64,000 nucleotides of DNA, from NCBI RefSeq assembly GCF_052072235.1, contig NZ_CM125436.1, positions 2,226,001 to 2,290,000 of the forward strand. The letters run 5' to 3'. Numbering within the stretch: position 1 is the stretch's first letter; each line of letters starts with the position of its first letter. Below the pieces are notes generated by a model that saw only the letters and a program-made list of their open reading frames with translations, was not told the DNA's origin and searched no databases. The DNA is from Brevibacillus_D fluminis_A (lineage in GTDB: Bacteria > Bacillota > Bacilli > Brevibacillales > Brevibacillaceae). The position numbers and the translations under genes were made by a program. Positions 10,258 through 21,326 of this stretch are shown here, piece after piece.

Positions 10258-11397
10258 ATGAATTTTGAATTGACACAAGAACAACGGATGCTCTACAACA
10301 TGATTCGGGAATTCGCTGATGAAGTCGTGGCTCCGGGTGCTGATGAAAGGGATAAAAGTAAGCGCTTTCCGGTAGAGATTTTCCAGGAGATGGCGAAGCT
10401 CGAGCTGATGGGCCTGCCGTTTTCGGAGAACTACGGAGGCGCAGGGGCGGATACGATCAGCTTCGCGATCGTGGTAGAAGAACTCAGCCGCGCATGCGGT
10501 TCGACAGGCATCACGTATTCCGCCCACATTTCGCTTGGCGGCGCTCCCCTCGCATTATTTGGTACCGAGGAGCAGAAGCAGCGCTACTTGTCGCGGATTT
10601 GCTCCGGTGAAAGCATGGGTGCATTCGGTCTCACGGAGCCTGGTGCCGGTTCCGATGCAGGCGGTACGCGCACCACTGCTGTAAAGACCGACAACGGCTG
10701 GGTGATCAATGGCTCCAAATGCTTCATCACCAATGCTTCCTATGCCAAGTTCCTTGCGCTGACGGCCGTCACGGACAAGAGCAAGGGGGCGAAAGGGATT
10801 ACGGCATTTATCGTGCCGACCGACGCGGAAGGCTTCAGCGTCATCGACAATTACGAAAAGCTCGGGCTGCATAGCTCGAACACGACAGAGCTTGTGCTTG
10901 AAGGGGTACAGGTGGACGAGGACATGGTGCTGGGCAAAATGGGGGAAGGCTTCAAGCAGTTCCTGATCACCCTTGACGGCGGCCGAATCGGTATCGGCGC
11001 GATGGGAGTCGGGATCGCCCAGGCGGCTTTTGACAAAGCGCTGGCGTATGCCAAGCAGCGCCAGGCGTTCGGTCAGTCCATCTCCAACTTCCAGGCGATT
11101 CAGTTCAAGCTGGCGGATATGGCGATGCAAATCGAGCTTGCCCGGACGATGGTGTACAAAGCTGCATGGCTCAAAGACCAAGGCCGCCCCTTTTCAAAAG
11201 AAGCGGCAATGGCAAAGCTGTACGCATCCGAGGTGGCGATGGCTGCTACGCACCAGGCCATCCAAATCCACGGCGGCTACGGTTATATGAAAGAGTATCA
11301 GGTAGAGCGGTTTTTCCGCGATGCCCGCTTGTTGGAAATTGGCGAAGGAACGTCGGAAATCTTGCGTACTGTCATCGCCCGTCAAATTGGTTGTTGA
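10258..11397 (+). CDS. Short-chain acyl-CoA dehydrogenase
   Basis: 379 residues from ATG 10258, after the AAGGTGAGG site at 10240-10248. The three ACAD domains are present: the flavin-contacting GAFGLTEPGAGSDAGGTRTTA, then NGSKCFITNA, and the C-terminal AIQIHGGYGYMKEYQVERFFRDARL. The catalytic glutamate is in IGEGTSEIL, the position used by short-chain (butyryl-type) enzymes. It removes two hydrogens at C2-C3 of acyl-CoA and passes electrons to ETF. A TATAAT at 10180-10185 upstream could be the -10 box, but no convincing -35 box was found. It is monocistronic, ended by the terminator at 11411. Confidence 0.93.
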   Translation: MNFELTQEQRMLYNMIREFADEVVAPGADERDKSKRFPVEIFQEMAKLELMGLPFSENYGGAGADTISFAIVVEELSRACGSTGITYSAHISLGGAPLALFGTEEQKQRYLSRICSGESMGAFGLTEPGAGSDAGGTRTTAVKTDNGWVINGSKCFITNASYAKFLALTAVTDKSKGAKGITAFIVPTDAEGFSVIDNYEKLGLHSSNTTELVLEGVQVDEDMVLGKMGEGFKQFLITLDGGRIGIGAMGVGIAQAAFDKALAYAKQRQAFGQSISNFQAIQFKLADMAMQIELARTMVYKAAWLKDQGRPFSKEAAMAKLYASEVAMAATHQAIQIHGGYGYMKEYQVERFFRDARLLEIGEGTSEILRTVIARQIGC

Positions 11398-11410
11398 ATC
11401 CAGACGAGAA

Positions 11411-11449
11411 ACCCCGATCAGCTTTTGTCGAGCTGACGGGGTTTCTTTT
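11411..11449 (+). terminator. Terminator after acyl-CoA dehydrogenase
   Basis: ACCCCG-A-TCAGCT pairs with AGCTGA-CGGGGT around a short loop and is followed by TTCTTTTG. Confidence 0.8.
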
Positions 11450-11515
11450 GTTAGGCTTTTGCCAGTAAATAAGGTAGAATAGTGGAGAATAACAGCAATG
11501 CAGCGGGGGAAAGAA

Positions 11516-12250
11516 ATGACAACCATTCCTATATCCAAACGACTTCAAACGATTGCAGCGTATTGCCCTGCCGGTGCTCGCGTAGCCGACATCGGATCGG
11601 ATCATGCACTGCTTTCTGCTTATTTGTTACTGAACAATATCGCGTCCCATGTGATTTTGGGGGAGCTGAACGAAGGGCCATACCAAGCGGCTTGCCGCCA
11701 AATCAATGGGCTGGCGACCCGCGATCGCGCGCAGGTGCGAAAAGGAGACGGGCTTGCCGTCCTGTCCCCGGGCGAGGTCGATGTAATCTGCATCGCCGGG
11801 ATGGGCGGACAGTTGATCGTCTCCATTTTGCAGGCAGGGCGTCACAAGCTTCCGGGTGTGAAGCGGCTGGTGCTGCAGCCTAATGTCGGTGAGGAGCTTG
11901 TGCGGCGCTGGCTGTACGAAAACGGCTGGCAATTGATCGACGAAACGATCCTTGAAGAGGATGGCATCATCTACGAGATATTGGTGGCAGAGCCAGGGGA
12001 GCCGTCCGTGCCATACGAGGGACAAGACCGGATGACAACCGAGCTGTTCCGCATCGGTCCGGTTTTATGGCAAAAAAAGCCTGCCATCCTCGCGCAAAAA
12101 TGGGAGCGGGAAAAAACCAAGTGGGAATCGATTCAAAAGCAGATCGAAAGCTCGGCACGCACGGAAGCGGCGGAAAAGCTTATGCATATACAAGCAGATT
12201 TGGACTGGATGAATGAGGTGATCGCATGTTTGCAAACGGACAAACCGTAA
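11516..12250 (+). CDS. trmK: tRNA (adenine(22)-N1)-methyltransferase
   Basis: 244 residues, YqfN/TrmK family. The SAM-binding Rossmann motif is VADIGSDHALLSAYLL, followed by the catalytic-site motif CIAGMGGQLI and VLQPNVGEELVRRWL. The C-terminal half is a coiled helical region. It methylates A22 of class II-type tRNAs such as tRNA-Ser. ATG 11516 was chosen because GCGGGGGAAAG sits immediately upstream. It overlaps yqfO by 25 bases, giving the classical trmK-yqfO pair found downstream of sigA in Bacillales. Confidence 0.93.
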   Translation: MTTIPISKRLQTIAAYCPAGARVADIGSDHALLSAYLLLNNIASHVILGELNEGPYQAACRQINGLATRDRAQVRKGDGLAVLSPGEVDVICIAGMGGQLIVSILQAGRHKLPGVKRLVLQPNVGEELVRRWLYENGWQLIDETILEEDGIIYEILVAEPGEPSVPYEGQDRMTTELFRIGPVLWQKKPAILAQKWEREKTKWESIQKQIESSARTEAAEKLMHIQADLDWMNEVIACLQTDKP

Positions 12251-13341
12251 TTCAATATATGGAGCAGCTTGCTCCGAAAGCATACGCAATGGAAGGGGAC
12301 AAGATCGGCTTGCACGTGGGAACGCTGCAAAAGCCGATCAAAAAGGTGATGGTCGCGCTTGATGTGCTCGACAACGTGGTCGATGAAGCGATCGAGCAAG
12401 GGGTGGATTTGATCATCGCCCATCATGCGATCATCTTTCGTCCGCTGAAGCATTTGCGCACCGATTTGGCCGCTGGCAAAACGTTTGAAAAGCTGATCAA
12501 GCATGACATTGCCGTTTACACGGCCCATACGAATTTGGACGCCACGGATGGCGGGATTAACGATTGGCTGGCGGAGGCAATCGGCCTGACACAGGTGGAA
12601 GTGCTCGATCCTTCCTATACAGACGCATTGAAAAAGCTGGTGGTATTCGTGCCGACGACCCATCTGGATGCCGTCCGCGATGCAATCGCTCAGGCAGGTG
12701 CAGGAGCGATCGGCAATTACAGCCATTGCACGTTCGCTGCGCCGGGAACCGGGACGTTTTTGGCACAAGAAGGCACGAACCCATACATAGGAACACAGGG
12801 AAAGCTCGAAAAAGTGGAAGAAGTGAGATTGGAAACCATTATGCCGGCATCCAGGCAGATTGCTGTTGTGAAAGCGATGAAGGCGGCCCATCCTTATGAG
12901 GAAGTCGCTTATGATGTGTATCCACTCGAACTGCCTGGCAAGTCGTACGGCATCGGCCGCATCGGCAAGCTGCCACAGCCGCTGACGTTGAAGGAGCTGG
13001 CGCAGCACGTAAAGCAAGTGTTCGGATTGACTGGCTTGCGCGTTGTCGGACCGCTGGATGCAACGATCAAAAAAGTGGCGGTTGTCGGCGGCGACGGCAA
13101 CTCCTTTGTCGGCAAATCCGCGTTCCGCGGTGCAGACGTGCTCATTACCGGCGACATCTACTACCATACGGCACACGACGCCATGGCAGATGGCATGCAT
13201 GTGATCGATGCGGGACATAACATTGAAAAAATCATGAAGGGCAAAGTGGCCGATTATTTGCGCGACCGACTTGTGCAAAACGGTTACGCGACGGAAGTTG
13301 TGGCGTCAGCCATTCATACCGATCCGTTCACGTATATGTAA
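12226..13341 (+). CDS. yqfO: NIF3-like dinuclear metal-centre protein YqfO
   Basis: 371 residues. The NIF3 metal-binding motifs are visible (LIIAHHAIIFRPLK, YTAHTNLDATDGGIN, and near the end TGDIYYHTAHDA with IDAGHNIEK). The PII-like insertion between about residues 130 and 230 (VFVPTTHLDAVRDAI..., HPYEEVAYDVYPLE) is characteristic of the long Bacillus YqfO form. The family forms metal-bound hexamers; its substrate is not established, although GTP cyclohydrolase type 1 has been suggested in the annotation of some members. Start ATG 12226 has GAGGTG at 12214-12219. Confidence 0.9.
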   Translation: MFANGQTVIQYMEQLAPKAYAMEGDKIGLHVGTLQKPIKKVMVALDVLDNVVDEAIEQGVDLIIAHHAIIFRPLKHLRTDLAAGKTFEKLIKHDIAVYTAHTNLDATDGGINDWLAEAIGLTQVEVLDPSYTDALKKLVVFVPTTHLDAVRDAIAQAGAGAIGNYSHCTFAAPGTGTFLAQEGTNPYIGTQGKLEKVEEVRLETIMPASRQIAVVKAMKAAHPYEEVAYDVYPLELPGKSYGIGRIGKLPQPLTLKELAQHVKQVFGLTGLRVVGPLDATIKKVAVVGGDGNSFVGKSAFRGADVLITGDIYYHTAHDAMADGMHVIDAGHNIEKIMKGKVADYLRDRLVQNGYATEVVASAIHTDPFTYM

Positions 13342-13355
13342 AAGGGGTGAGAGGC

Positions 13356-13853
13356 ATGGCGCCTGTAAAGCAGCTGTGGGAATGGCATGTGAAGCGAGAA
13401 GCGTTGGCAGCGGCGCGTGCCGCTCATGCGCAATGGGAGAAAAAGCAGCGGGAGCTTGCGCAAAGCGTTGCTCTCTGTGAACAAAAGGCGGCGGAGATTG
13501 AGAATCCGGCGACGCCTGATGCGGAGATCGCCAAGCTGCTTGCAGAACAGGAGTTATGGCTAGCGCGTAAAGCACTCGCCCAATTCGACGGCGAACAGGA
13601 AGCGCAGTTGCTCAAGCTGCTGCAGCGCGTGCAGGAGCTTGAATTTGACCTGGCTGTAATGGGCCAAAGCTTGCCGGAAGAATGGGTTGCCGAATATTAC
13701 CGCTTGGCGAAATCGAAGCAAAACCCGATTGTAGAAGTAAAGGGAGAGGCTTGCACCGGTTGTTTCCGCGCGCTCTCCCTTCATAACCGCAATGAATGGC
13801 GCAGGGGGAAAGGTTTGGTACATTGTGATGAATGTGGACGGATTCTCGTATAG
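13356..13853 (+). CDS. C4-type zinc ribbon coiled-coil protein
   Basis: 165 residues. Roughly residues 5-115 form a long charged alpha-helical coiled coil. The C-terminus carries a C4 zinc ribbon with CTGC and, 20-odd residues later, CDEC. This matches the zinc-ribbon family that often sits after the NIF3-like gene in many bacteria. Members may bind RNA or protein, but the role is unproven. ATG 13356 follows AAAGGGGTGAG; the gene is 14 bases after yqfO and probably in the same operon. Confidence 0.78.
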   Translation: MAPVKQLWEWHVKREALAAARAAHAQWEKKQRELAQSVALCEQKAAEIENPATPDAEIAKLLAEQELWLARKALAQFDGEQEAQLLKLLQRVQELEFDLAVMGQSLPEEWVAEYYRLAKSKQNPIVEVKGEACTGCFRALSLHNRNEWRRGKGLVHCDECGRILV

Positions 13854-13863
13854 GAGGATGCCT

Positions 13864-15861
13864 GTGTCAATGAAAAAAATCATTTCCGGATGCGCCCTGA
13901 TCGGATCACTGCTCTTGCCAACGGTGGCGGGGGCTGCACCTGCTCCGTTGCCTTTTGGCGATATCAGCAAGCATTACGCAAAAAATGCGATCGTGTACGG
14001 CTATGAAAATGGCTTGTTCAGCGGTGCAAAAGGAAGTGCGAAATTTGAGCCAGACCGATACATGACGCGAGGGGAATTCATGGTCGTTCTGGATCGTTTG
14101 TTTTCACAAAACGAACAGGCGTTTTATCCATTGCTCATGCTGTCGGAGCATGACGAACTCGGCCTTGGGGAAGGTTTTGACGAGCCGCATCTGCCCTATG
14201 TGGATGTCGACCGGCTGACATGGCTGTACCAGCCGGTGCTCCGAATGGAGATCGCCTTTAACAAAATGTACGGTCCCAATGCATTGGAGCGGATTTTCCC
14301 CGGCAAGGAGTTTCTTCCCAATCAGCCGATTACAAAAGGTGAAGTTGCCCAACTGTTTGCACTGTTCCATTCGGGCCCGGCCGCAAATGACGACACGAGC
14401 AAGAAGCTGTTTTCGCTTTTGCAAGCAGGCCAACAAACGGACAAGCTGACGCGGGGAGACGGTGCCATCCTTGCGGTCAACATGCTGGGCTACATGGCGG
14501 CAGAGCCGATTTTGCCGCTGCTCGATCCGAATCAGACGAAATTCCCGATCGTGCCTGAGATTGAAGATATTTTTCCGCTCTTTGGCGTGTATACCGATCA
14601 AATCAGTCCGGATGAATCGCTTTATGTAAAAGCAGCAGCCAAAATCCGCAATTACAATGACGAAGCGAACACGTGGAAGACGCTGCAAAAGCTGGCCGAC
14701 GAGAAATTTTACAACCAGGTCGGGGTTCACTACTATTTAAGCTGGAATCCGGAAGTGCCGTTGCAGGAGAATATGAAGGAAGCTTTTCTGGCCATAGACG
14801 CTTATTTTGCGGATAAGGTTGTGCTCCCGGACACACTGGAATTATTGGTTGCGAATGTGTACGATCTCGCGCTGAAAATCGAAACGGAAGATCCTGCGAT
14901 TTTTGACACAGCGCTCGCCCATCTGCGCACCTACGAACCCAAAATCAAACCGCAAAGCCAAGAATGGCAGGCGCTTGCGACATATGAGGCGGCAATGGAA
15001 GCGAAACGCGGGAATACGCAGAAGGCGATCGATCTATATAAACAGTTTCCGCAAAACGACCATGCGCTGCTCAATGCCGTATACTATTTGCACGAATTGA
15101 AAAAAGACAGCGAGATTCAGCAGCTGCTTGACACGAGCAAAGATACCGAGACGCAGATGCATCATGCCTTGCTGATTGATTCGATCAAGCAGGAATTGAA
15201 TTTGCTCGCACAGCAATCGAGCTTCGCGAATGACTTGTCCTATGCGCTGCACCGCACCGACAATGCACCGAATGTGACCATCCAGGGCGAGTCGCAGTTG
15301 AACGGGTACTCCTTTAAGTATCAGCAAACGGTGGACAACGAGGGGAAGTTCAGCCATGTTACAGGTTACTACCAGGCGCCGGAAAGCCTCGTGCCGCAAA
15401 AGCTGGAAACGTACTATGACGATTCGGCAAACGTCGAATATTTGCACGATTTCGAAGAGGATACTTGGTCCAAACAATCGAAATCGGCGATCGATTACAT
15501 GCACGAATGGGTGGACAAGCAATCGGTCTTCGATCGGATGACAAAGCTCAATGCCCGTTACTTGAAGCAGTCGTTCGGCGATTACGATGTCATCACGGAA
15601 TGGATTCCGTCCGACCAGCTGCGAGCCCAATCCGCCAAGCTGCAGTTGGGAGCGGGAAGGCTGAAGAGCGTCCCGACGTTTGTCACCAAGTATTACATCG
15701 ATCACAAGACCAATCAGCTCGTGCGGAAAGTTTGGCGCTATGAAGAAATATACGACAAAGAATACGCAGCGTACTCGGGCAGTGATACGTACCAGGGTTA
15801 CGGAACCAGTGCACTGCGCATTCCGCAAGATACGCTGAAAGGGGCGGTGGAACAGAAATGA
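13864..15861 (+). CDS. SLH-domain exported protein
   Basis: 665 residues with a signal peptide (MKKIISGCALIGSLLLPTVAGAA) and cleavage near AGA-AP. One clear SLH repeat follows (FGDISKHYAKNAIVYGYENG...RGEFMVVLDRLF), then a weaker second one (PITKGEVAQLFALF), which would bind the protein to pyruvylated secondary cell-wall polymer. The rest is helical, TPR-like around residues 350-430 and then beta-rich; I do not recognise it. AGGAGG at 13852-13857 is 6 bases before GTG 13864 and 12 before ATG 13870, so either may start. The stop overlaps the protease gene by 4 bases. Confidence 0.85.
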   Translation: MSMKKIISGCALIGSLLLPTVAGAAPAPLPFGDISKHYAKNAIVYGYENGLFSGAKGSAKFEPDRYMTRGEFMVVLDRLFSQNEQAFYPLLMLSEHDELGLGEGFDEPHLPYVDVDRLTWLYQPVLRMEIAFNKMYGPNALERIFPGKEFLPNQPITKGEVAQLFALFHSGPAANDDTSKKLFSLLQAGQQTDKLTRGDGAILAVNMLGYMAAEPILPLLDPNQTKFPIVPEIEDIFPLFGVYTDQISPDESLYVKAAAKIRNYNDEANTWKTLQKLADEKFYNQVGVHYYLSWNPEVPLQENMKEAFLAIDAYFADKVVLPDTLELLVANVYDLALKIETEDPAIFDTALAHLRTYEPKIKPQSQEWQALATYEAAMEAKRGNTQKAIDLYKQFPQNDHALLNAVYYLHELKKDSEIQQLLDTSKDTETQMHHALLIDSIKQELNLLAQQSSFANDLSYALHRTDNAPNVTIQGESQLNGYSFKYQQTVDNEGKFSHVTGYYQAPESLVPQKLETYYDDSANVEYLHDFEEDTWSKQSKSAIDYMHEWVDKQSVFDRMTKLNARYLKQSFGDYDVITEWIPSDQLRAQSAKLQLGAGRLKSVPTFVTKYYIDHKTNQLVRKVWRYEEIYDKEYAAYSGSDTYQGYGTSALRIPQDTLKGAVEQK

Positions 15862-17363
15862 AGAAAATGCTGCAGTCCGTCTCACTCTCGCTGGTGCTGC
15901 TGTTCGGCGCTGTGCCAATCGCACAGGCAGCGGGGCAACCGACAACGGCCAATGAGTTCGATGACATCTTTTTTGACCTCGTATCCTTCCATATCAGCAA
16001 GCCGAAGGCAGCCCAGCTCGTAACGGGCGCCTTAAAGGCGGTCAGCGAGGAATTGAGCAAACAAACAAAAGGGGCGTATTTGTACGCTGCCGACGATGAT
16101 ACGTTGCCCGAGCTGAAAACACGATTGGCGGAGTGGCAAAAGCAGAGCGGCCTCGATCAAAAAAAGCTGGAACGGCTCGCGATTGCCGGAATGCTTGGCA
16201 CATTGAACGATCCGTACACGATGTTTTTCAGCAAGGAAGAACTGAAACAGTTTCAGGAAGCGGTCGAAAATGAAATCGTCGGATTCGGCTTCAAACTGCG
16301 CATGTCGGGCGATCTGCCGATGATCCGCGAGGTGGTTGCCAATTCGCCTGCTGAAGCGGCTGGCGTGGAAGCGGGAGATTTGCTGCTGTCCGTCGATGGA
16401 ACGGCGATGAAGGGAAAGTCGTTTGAAGACGTTTTTACGTTTCTAAAAGGAGATGAAGGGACGGGCGCGTCGTTCGTCTTTTACCGTGCGGAAGAAAAAC
16501 GGCAGTTCACCGTCAAGATGAACCGTGCCGTATTGGAAATTCCGGAAACGACGGCTGGTCGCTTTACGGATGACATCGGCTATATTCGCTTGGATACATT
16601 CAGCTCCGATGCCGGAGAGCAGTTCCAAAAATCGCTGCAAACGCTAACCCAAGGCAACCGGCCGCTGAAAGGGCTGATTGTTGATTTGCGGGACAACGGC
16701 GGGGGGTATTTAAGCTCGGCCCGGGATATCGCATCCCTGTTCATGGAGGATGGCATCCTGATGTATACCACCAACCGCAATGGAATTGAGGTGTCCACCC
16801 GCGTTTACAACGGTCAAACCGTCAAATTTCCTGTGAGCATCCTCGTCAACGATTCCACCGCTTCGGCCTCTGAGATGCTGTCCGGCGCGCTGCAGGACAA
16901 CGGGATCGCCAAACTGGTTGGCACCAAAACATTCGGAAAAGGGAGCGCCCAGCAGGTGATCCCGCTCGTCGATGGCGATGCGTTGAAAATTACGCTGCAT
17001 GAATATTTCACACCGAAGCATCGTGTCGTCAACCATGTCGGTTTGACACCGGATGTCATTGTCTCTGACGATATTGCCCAAGTGATTGCGGGGTTGAAAA
17101 CCGAGGGTGTGAAGAAATTCCGCGTCGAGGAGCAGGACGAGCAGATTCTTATCAACGGGGTTGCTTTTCCGGCGACCGCGCCGCTGTTCACCAAACAGGG
17201 AGCGAATGTTTCGATCCGCACGAGTGTTCTGAAACAACTGCAAGGCAATCAGCCGGAAAGTGCAAATGATCCCGTGTACACATCATTGACCGATGCTGTT
17301 GTGAAAGCGGCCGGATTGCAACTGACTGTAAACAAAAACAGCATCCGCATCGATAAGCAGTAA
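15858..17363 (+). CDS. S41 (CtpA-type) secreted protease with stalk domain
   Basis: 501 residues. Signal peptide MKKMLQSVSLSLVLLFGAVPIAQA, a helical N-terminal part, a PDZ domain (about residues 140-215: GFGFKLRMSG, VVANSPAEAAGVEAGDLLL), and the S41 catalytic core. The nucleophile serine is in NDSTASASEMLSGAL and the lysine general base in GTKTFGKGSAQQVIP. The last 90 residues (ILINGVAFPATAP...) look like a copper amine oxidase N-terminal-type stalk domain. It is translationally coupled (ATGA) to the SLH-domain gene, so the SLH protein may be partner or substrate. Processing carboxy-terminal proteases of this family often activate envelope or sporulation proteins. Confidence 0.92.
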   Translation: MKKMLQSVSLSLVLLFGAVPIAQAAGQPTTANEFDDIFFDLVSFHISKPKAAQLVTGALKAVSEELSKQTKGAYLYAADDDTLPELKTRLAEWQKQSGLDQKKLERLAIAGMLGTLNDPYTMFFSKEELKQFQEAVENEIVGFGFKLRMSGDLPMIREVVANSPAEAAGVEAGDLLLSVDGTAMKGKSFEDVFTFLKGDEGTGASFVFYRAEEKRQFTVKMNRAVLEIPETTAGRFTDDIGYIRLDTFSSDAGEQFQKSLQTLTQGNRPLKGLIVDLRDNGGGYLSSARDIASLFMEDGILMYTTNRNGIEVSTRVYNGQTVKFPVSILVNDSTASASEMLSGALQDNGIAKLVGTKTFGKGSAQQVIPLVDGDALKITLHEYFTPKHRVVNHVGLTPDVIVSDDIAQVIAGLKTEGVKKFRVEEQDEQILINGVAFPATAPLFTKQGANVSIRTSVLKQLQGNQPESANDPVYTSLTDAVVKAAGLQLTVNKNSIRIDKQ

Positions 17364-17445
17364 GCACATCCATGCATAGATGATCGGCAAAGGCCAAGAC
17401 TAACGGATACGGATTGACTCTCGTAGGGGGTGAGGGAGGTACAGG

Positions 17446-18930
17446 ATGAAAAAGGTACTTCTTTTCCTTGTTGACTCAATGATGCCCGATGTCCTGGAGC
17501 AATGTGTTGCCGAAAATAAAGCACCAGCCTTTCAATACATGATGGAGCACGGTCAGTACATGAATGATTGTGCGACCGTTTTTCCAACGATGACAGCCTC
17601 CATCGACTGCTCGCTTGTCACAGGGGTCTATCCCGATCGACATACGGTGCCAGGCCTTGTTTGGTACGATCCGGATACGAAAAAAATCATCAATTACATC
17701 AATGGTGCCATGCCTGTTGCCAAAATCGGGATCGCCCACTGTGCACAAAACGTGCTCTATGATTTGAATGAGCAGCATTTGAGCCGATACGTCAAAACGA
17801 TTCATGAGGTGCTGGAGGAGCAAGGCTTCGTTTCCGGCTCCATCAATGTGATTGCCCACCGCGGACATAAAAAGCATACCTTGCAGTTGCCTCTCGCGCT
17901 GCAAGCCGTGACGGGCGGACAGATGCCGCGGAAAGTGAGCGGACCGACGATTTTCAGCATGGGGACCATGGCGGTGCCGAATATTTTTCGCCCGATTCCG
18001 TGGGGGATGGGACATACCTCGCTCGGTTCCTACGGAATCAACGACGCATACGCAATCGATGTTCTGATCGAGGTGGTTGCAAGCGGGAAACAGCCGGATT
18101 TTACGCTTGTGTATTTACCGGATAACGACCACAAGCTGCACCGCTCTCCCATGAAAGCCACTGAACACTTGGCGGCTGTCGATCGGCAGATCGCCCGCTT
18201 TCTCGACACGTTTCAATCATGGGATGCGGCTCTTGAGGAAAATGTTTTTATCTTTATCAGCGATCATGGGCAAACGACGATCGGCGCAGATGAGTCCCAT
18301 AATATCGACCTGGAAACGTTGCTCGCCTCGTTTCGATTGCATAAGTTGGGCGAGGAAATCCAAAAAGAAGATGAGATCGTTATCTGCAACAACGAGCGGA
18401 TGACCTATCTGTATCCGATGAACGATGGACTGACGCCAAAGATCGTGGCTGCCGTTTCGGGTGAGCCTCGAATTGACCTCATTGCCTGGAAGGAGAACGG
18501 GTGGGTTCATGTGCAAAATGGCGGACGGGAGCACCACACACTCAGGTATCGAAAAGGTGGCGGGCAGTCCGACTGCTATGGAATGCAGTGGACGATCGAG
18601 GGGGATTTGAAAATCCTTGATCTGCAGCTCGATTCACAGGGGAACATTTGCTTTGACAGCTATCCCGATGCATTGAGCCGCTTGTATGGCGCGCTTTTTG
18701 CCCGAAATGACGAGGTGGTGATCGTTACGGCTGCCCCGGCATACGAGTTTTATTCCGAGTATGCGCCCACGCATCTTGGCGGCGGCAGCCATGGCTCCTT
18801 GCACAAGCGCGATTCGCTTGTTCCGCTGATTGTGGCAGGGGCAAAACACGTCATGAAGAGGCCGGCGCGCCTTGTGGACGTGAAAGACTTTATTTTGCAG
18901 GAACTGGCTGTTCAGGCAGTTCCAGTGTAA
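17446..18930 (+). CDS. Type I phosphodiesterase/nucleotide pyrophosphatase-like enzyme
   Basis: 494 residues of the alkaline phosphatase superfamily. The first metal aspartate is in LFLVDSMMPD; the nucleophile threonine in VFPTMTASIDCSLVTG; later ligands in YLPDNDHKLH, FISDHGQT and LGGGSHGSLHKRDS. No signal peptide, so probably cytosolic. Substrate unknown: members hydrolyse nucleotides, phosphodiesters or sulfo/phospho groups. ATG 17446 follows GTGAGGGAGG. The 3' end overlaps the convergent EEP-family gene by 41 bases. Confidence 0.88.
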   Translation: MKKVLLFLVDSMMPDVLEQCVAENKAPAFQYMMEHGQYMNDCATVFPTMTASIDCSLVTGVYPDRHTVPGLVWYDPDTKKIINYINGAMPVAKIGIAHCAQNVLYDLNEQHLSRYVKTIHEVLEEQGFVSGSINVIAHRGHKKHTLQLPLALQAVTGGQMPRKVSGPTIFSMGTMAVPNIFRPIPWGMGHTSLGSYGINDAYAIDVLIEVVASGKQPDFTLVYLPDNDHKLHRSPMKATEHLAAVDRQIARFLDTFQSWDAALEENVFIFISDHGQTTIGADESHNIDLETLLASFRLHKLGEEIQKEDEIVICNNERMTYLYPMNDGLTPKIVAAVSGEPRIDLIAWKENGWVHVQNGGREHHTLRYRKGGGQSDCYGMQWTIEGDLKILDLQLDSQGNICFDSYPDALSRLYGALFARNDEVVIVTAAPAYEFYSEYAPTHLGGGSHGSLHKRDSLVPLIVAGAKHVMKRPARLVDVKDFILQELAVQAVPV

Positions 18931-19573
18931 CCAGCAGCGGGTAATGGTCGGAGCATTTTGCCCGCAGCACGGTGTAGTTTTTGATGCTCCACTGTGTCGA
19001 AGCAAAAATGTAATCAAGTCGCTTTCTGATCGGGACGAGCGTCGACTGATTTGTCTGGTTCATGGCAACTGCGCAGTCGACCAGATCCGGATGGAACGTA
19101 ACGCTTGAAGAATTAAAGTCACCCAGCAAGAGCAGCGGGGTGTCTTTTTTTTCTGCCACGAGTCCCGTCATGTACCGAAGCTGTTGAAGGCGGCTTGTTT
19201 TGTCTAAACTGCAATGGGTGACCATAAGGGGGATTTCGCGGTTGCAGGCGCTTACGGTCGCGTACAGAAGCATCCTTGGCTCGCGCATCGCGGGCAAACG
19301 GATGGATTCCGCAGAAGAGAGGGGGAACCTTGAAAGAAGGGCATTACCGAATTGGCCGTCTGCGATAGCCAAAGCGGGGGCGAATGCATATACATAATGG
19401 AGACGCTCGGCCAGATAAGCGGCTTGATAGCCCATTTGCGAATTTTGATGCACTTCCTGGAGGCCGATCAGGTCAGCGTTGCTATGTGCCAGCACATCTG
19501 CCATCTCATTGAGACGATTGCGCCAAAATAGATCTTTTCCGCTATGGATGTTGTAGCTTGCGATTCGCAGCAT
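18890..19573 (-). CDS. Endonuclease/exonuclease/phosphatase family protein
   Basis: 227 residues. The start MLRIASYNIHSG is the classical EEP N-terminus and has GGAGG 9 bases upstream, which excludes the longer in-frame extension. Active-site motifs are LIGLQEVHQ, VTHCSLDKTSR, LLLGDFNSSS, RLDYIFAS and SDHYPLLVTLEL. EEP enzymes cut phosphodiester bonds in nucleic acids or phospholipids; no signal peptide is present, so a cytosolic role is likely but the substrate is unknown. It converges on and overlaps the phosphodiesterase-like gene at its 3' end. Confidence 0.9.
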   Translation of the reverse strand: MLRIASYNIHSGKDLFWRNRLNEMADVLAHSNADLIGLQEVHQNSQMGYQAAYLAERLHYVYAFAPALAIADGQFGNALLSRFPLSSAESIRLPAMREPRMLLYATVSACNREIPLMVTHCSLDKTSRLQQLRYMTGLVAEKKDTPLLLLGDFNSSSVTFHPDLVDCAVAMNQTNQSTLVPIRKRLDYIFASTQWSIKNYTVLRAKCSDHYPLLVTLELPEQPVPAK

Positions 19574-19618
19574 TCTGTTTAATCCTCCAGTGACACGGTT
19601 CATTTTAAAAAAATGTTC

Positions 19619-19647
19619 TTGCATTAGTCTAGGGCATATGCTATATT
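19619..19647 (+). promoter_or_regulatory. rRNA operon promoter
   Basis: TTGCAT (19619-19624), a 17-base spacer and TATATT (19642-19647), about 140 bases before 16S. The leader then contains CCTTGAAAACCAGATAGAATCC, which recurs in altered form in the 16S-23S spacer at 21409, as expected for rRNA processing/boxA-type sequences. Confidence 0.7.
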
Positions 19648-19787
19648 AATAAACGTCGCCTCTGATAAATGTAAAAACATCAGTGGTGGATAACACTAGC
19701 AATCGATTAGTTCCTTGAAAACCAGATAGAATCCAAGTATCACAAATCGTAACAAATGTCACGTTGACTTGATGTCAGATCAAAAAC

Positions 19788-21326
<1,539 letters not shown>

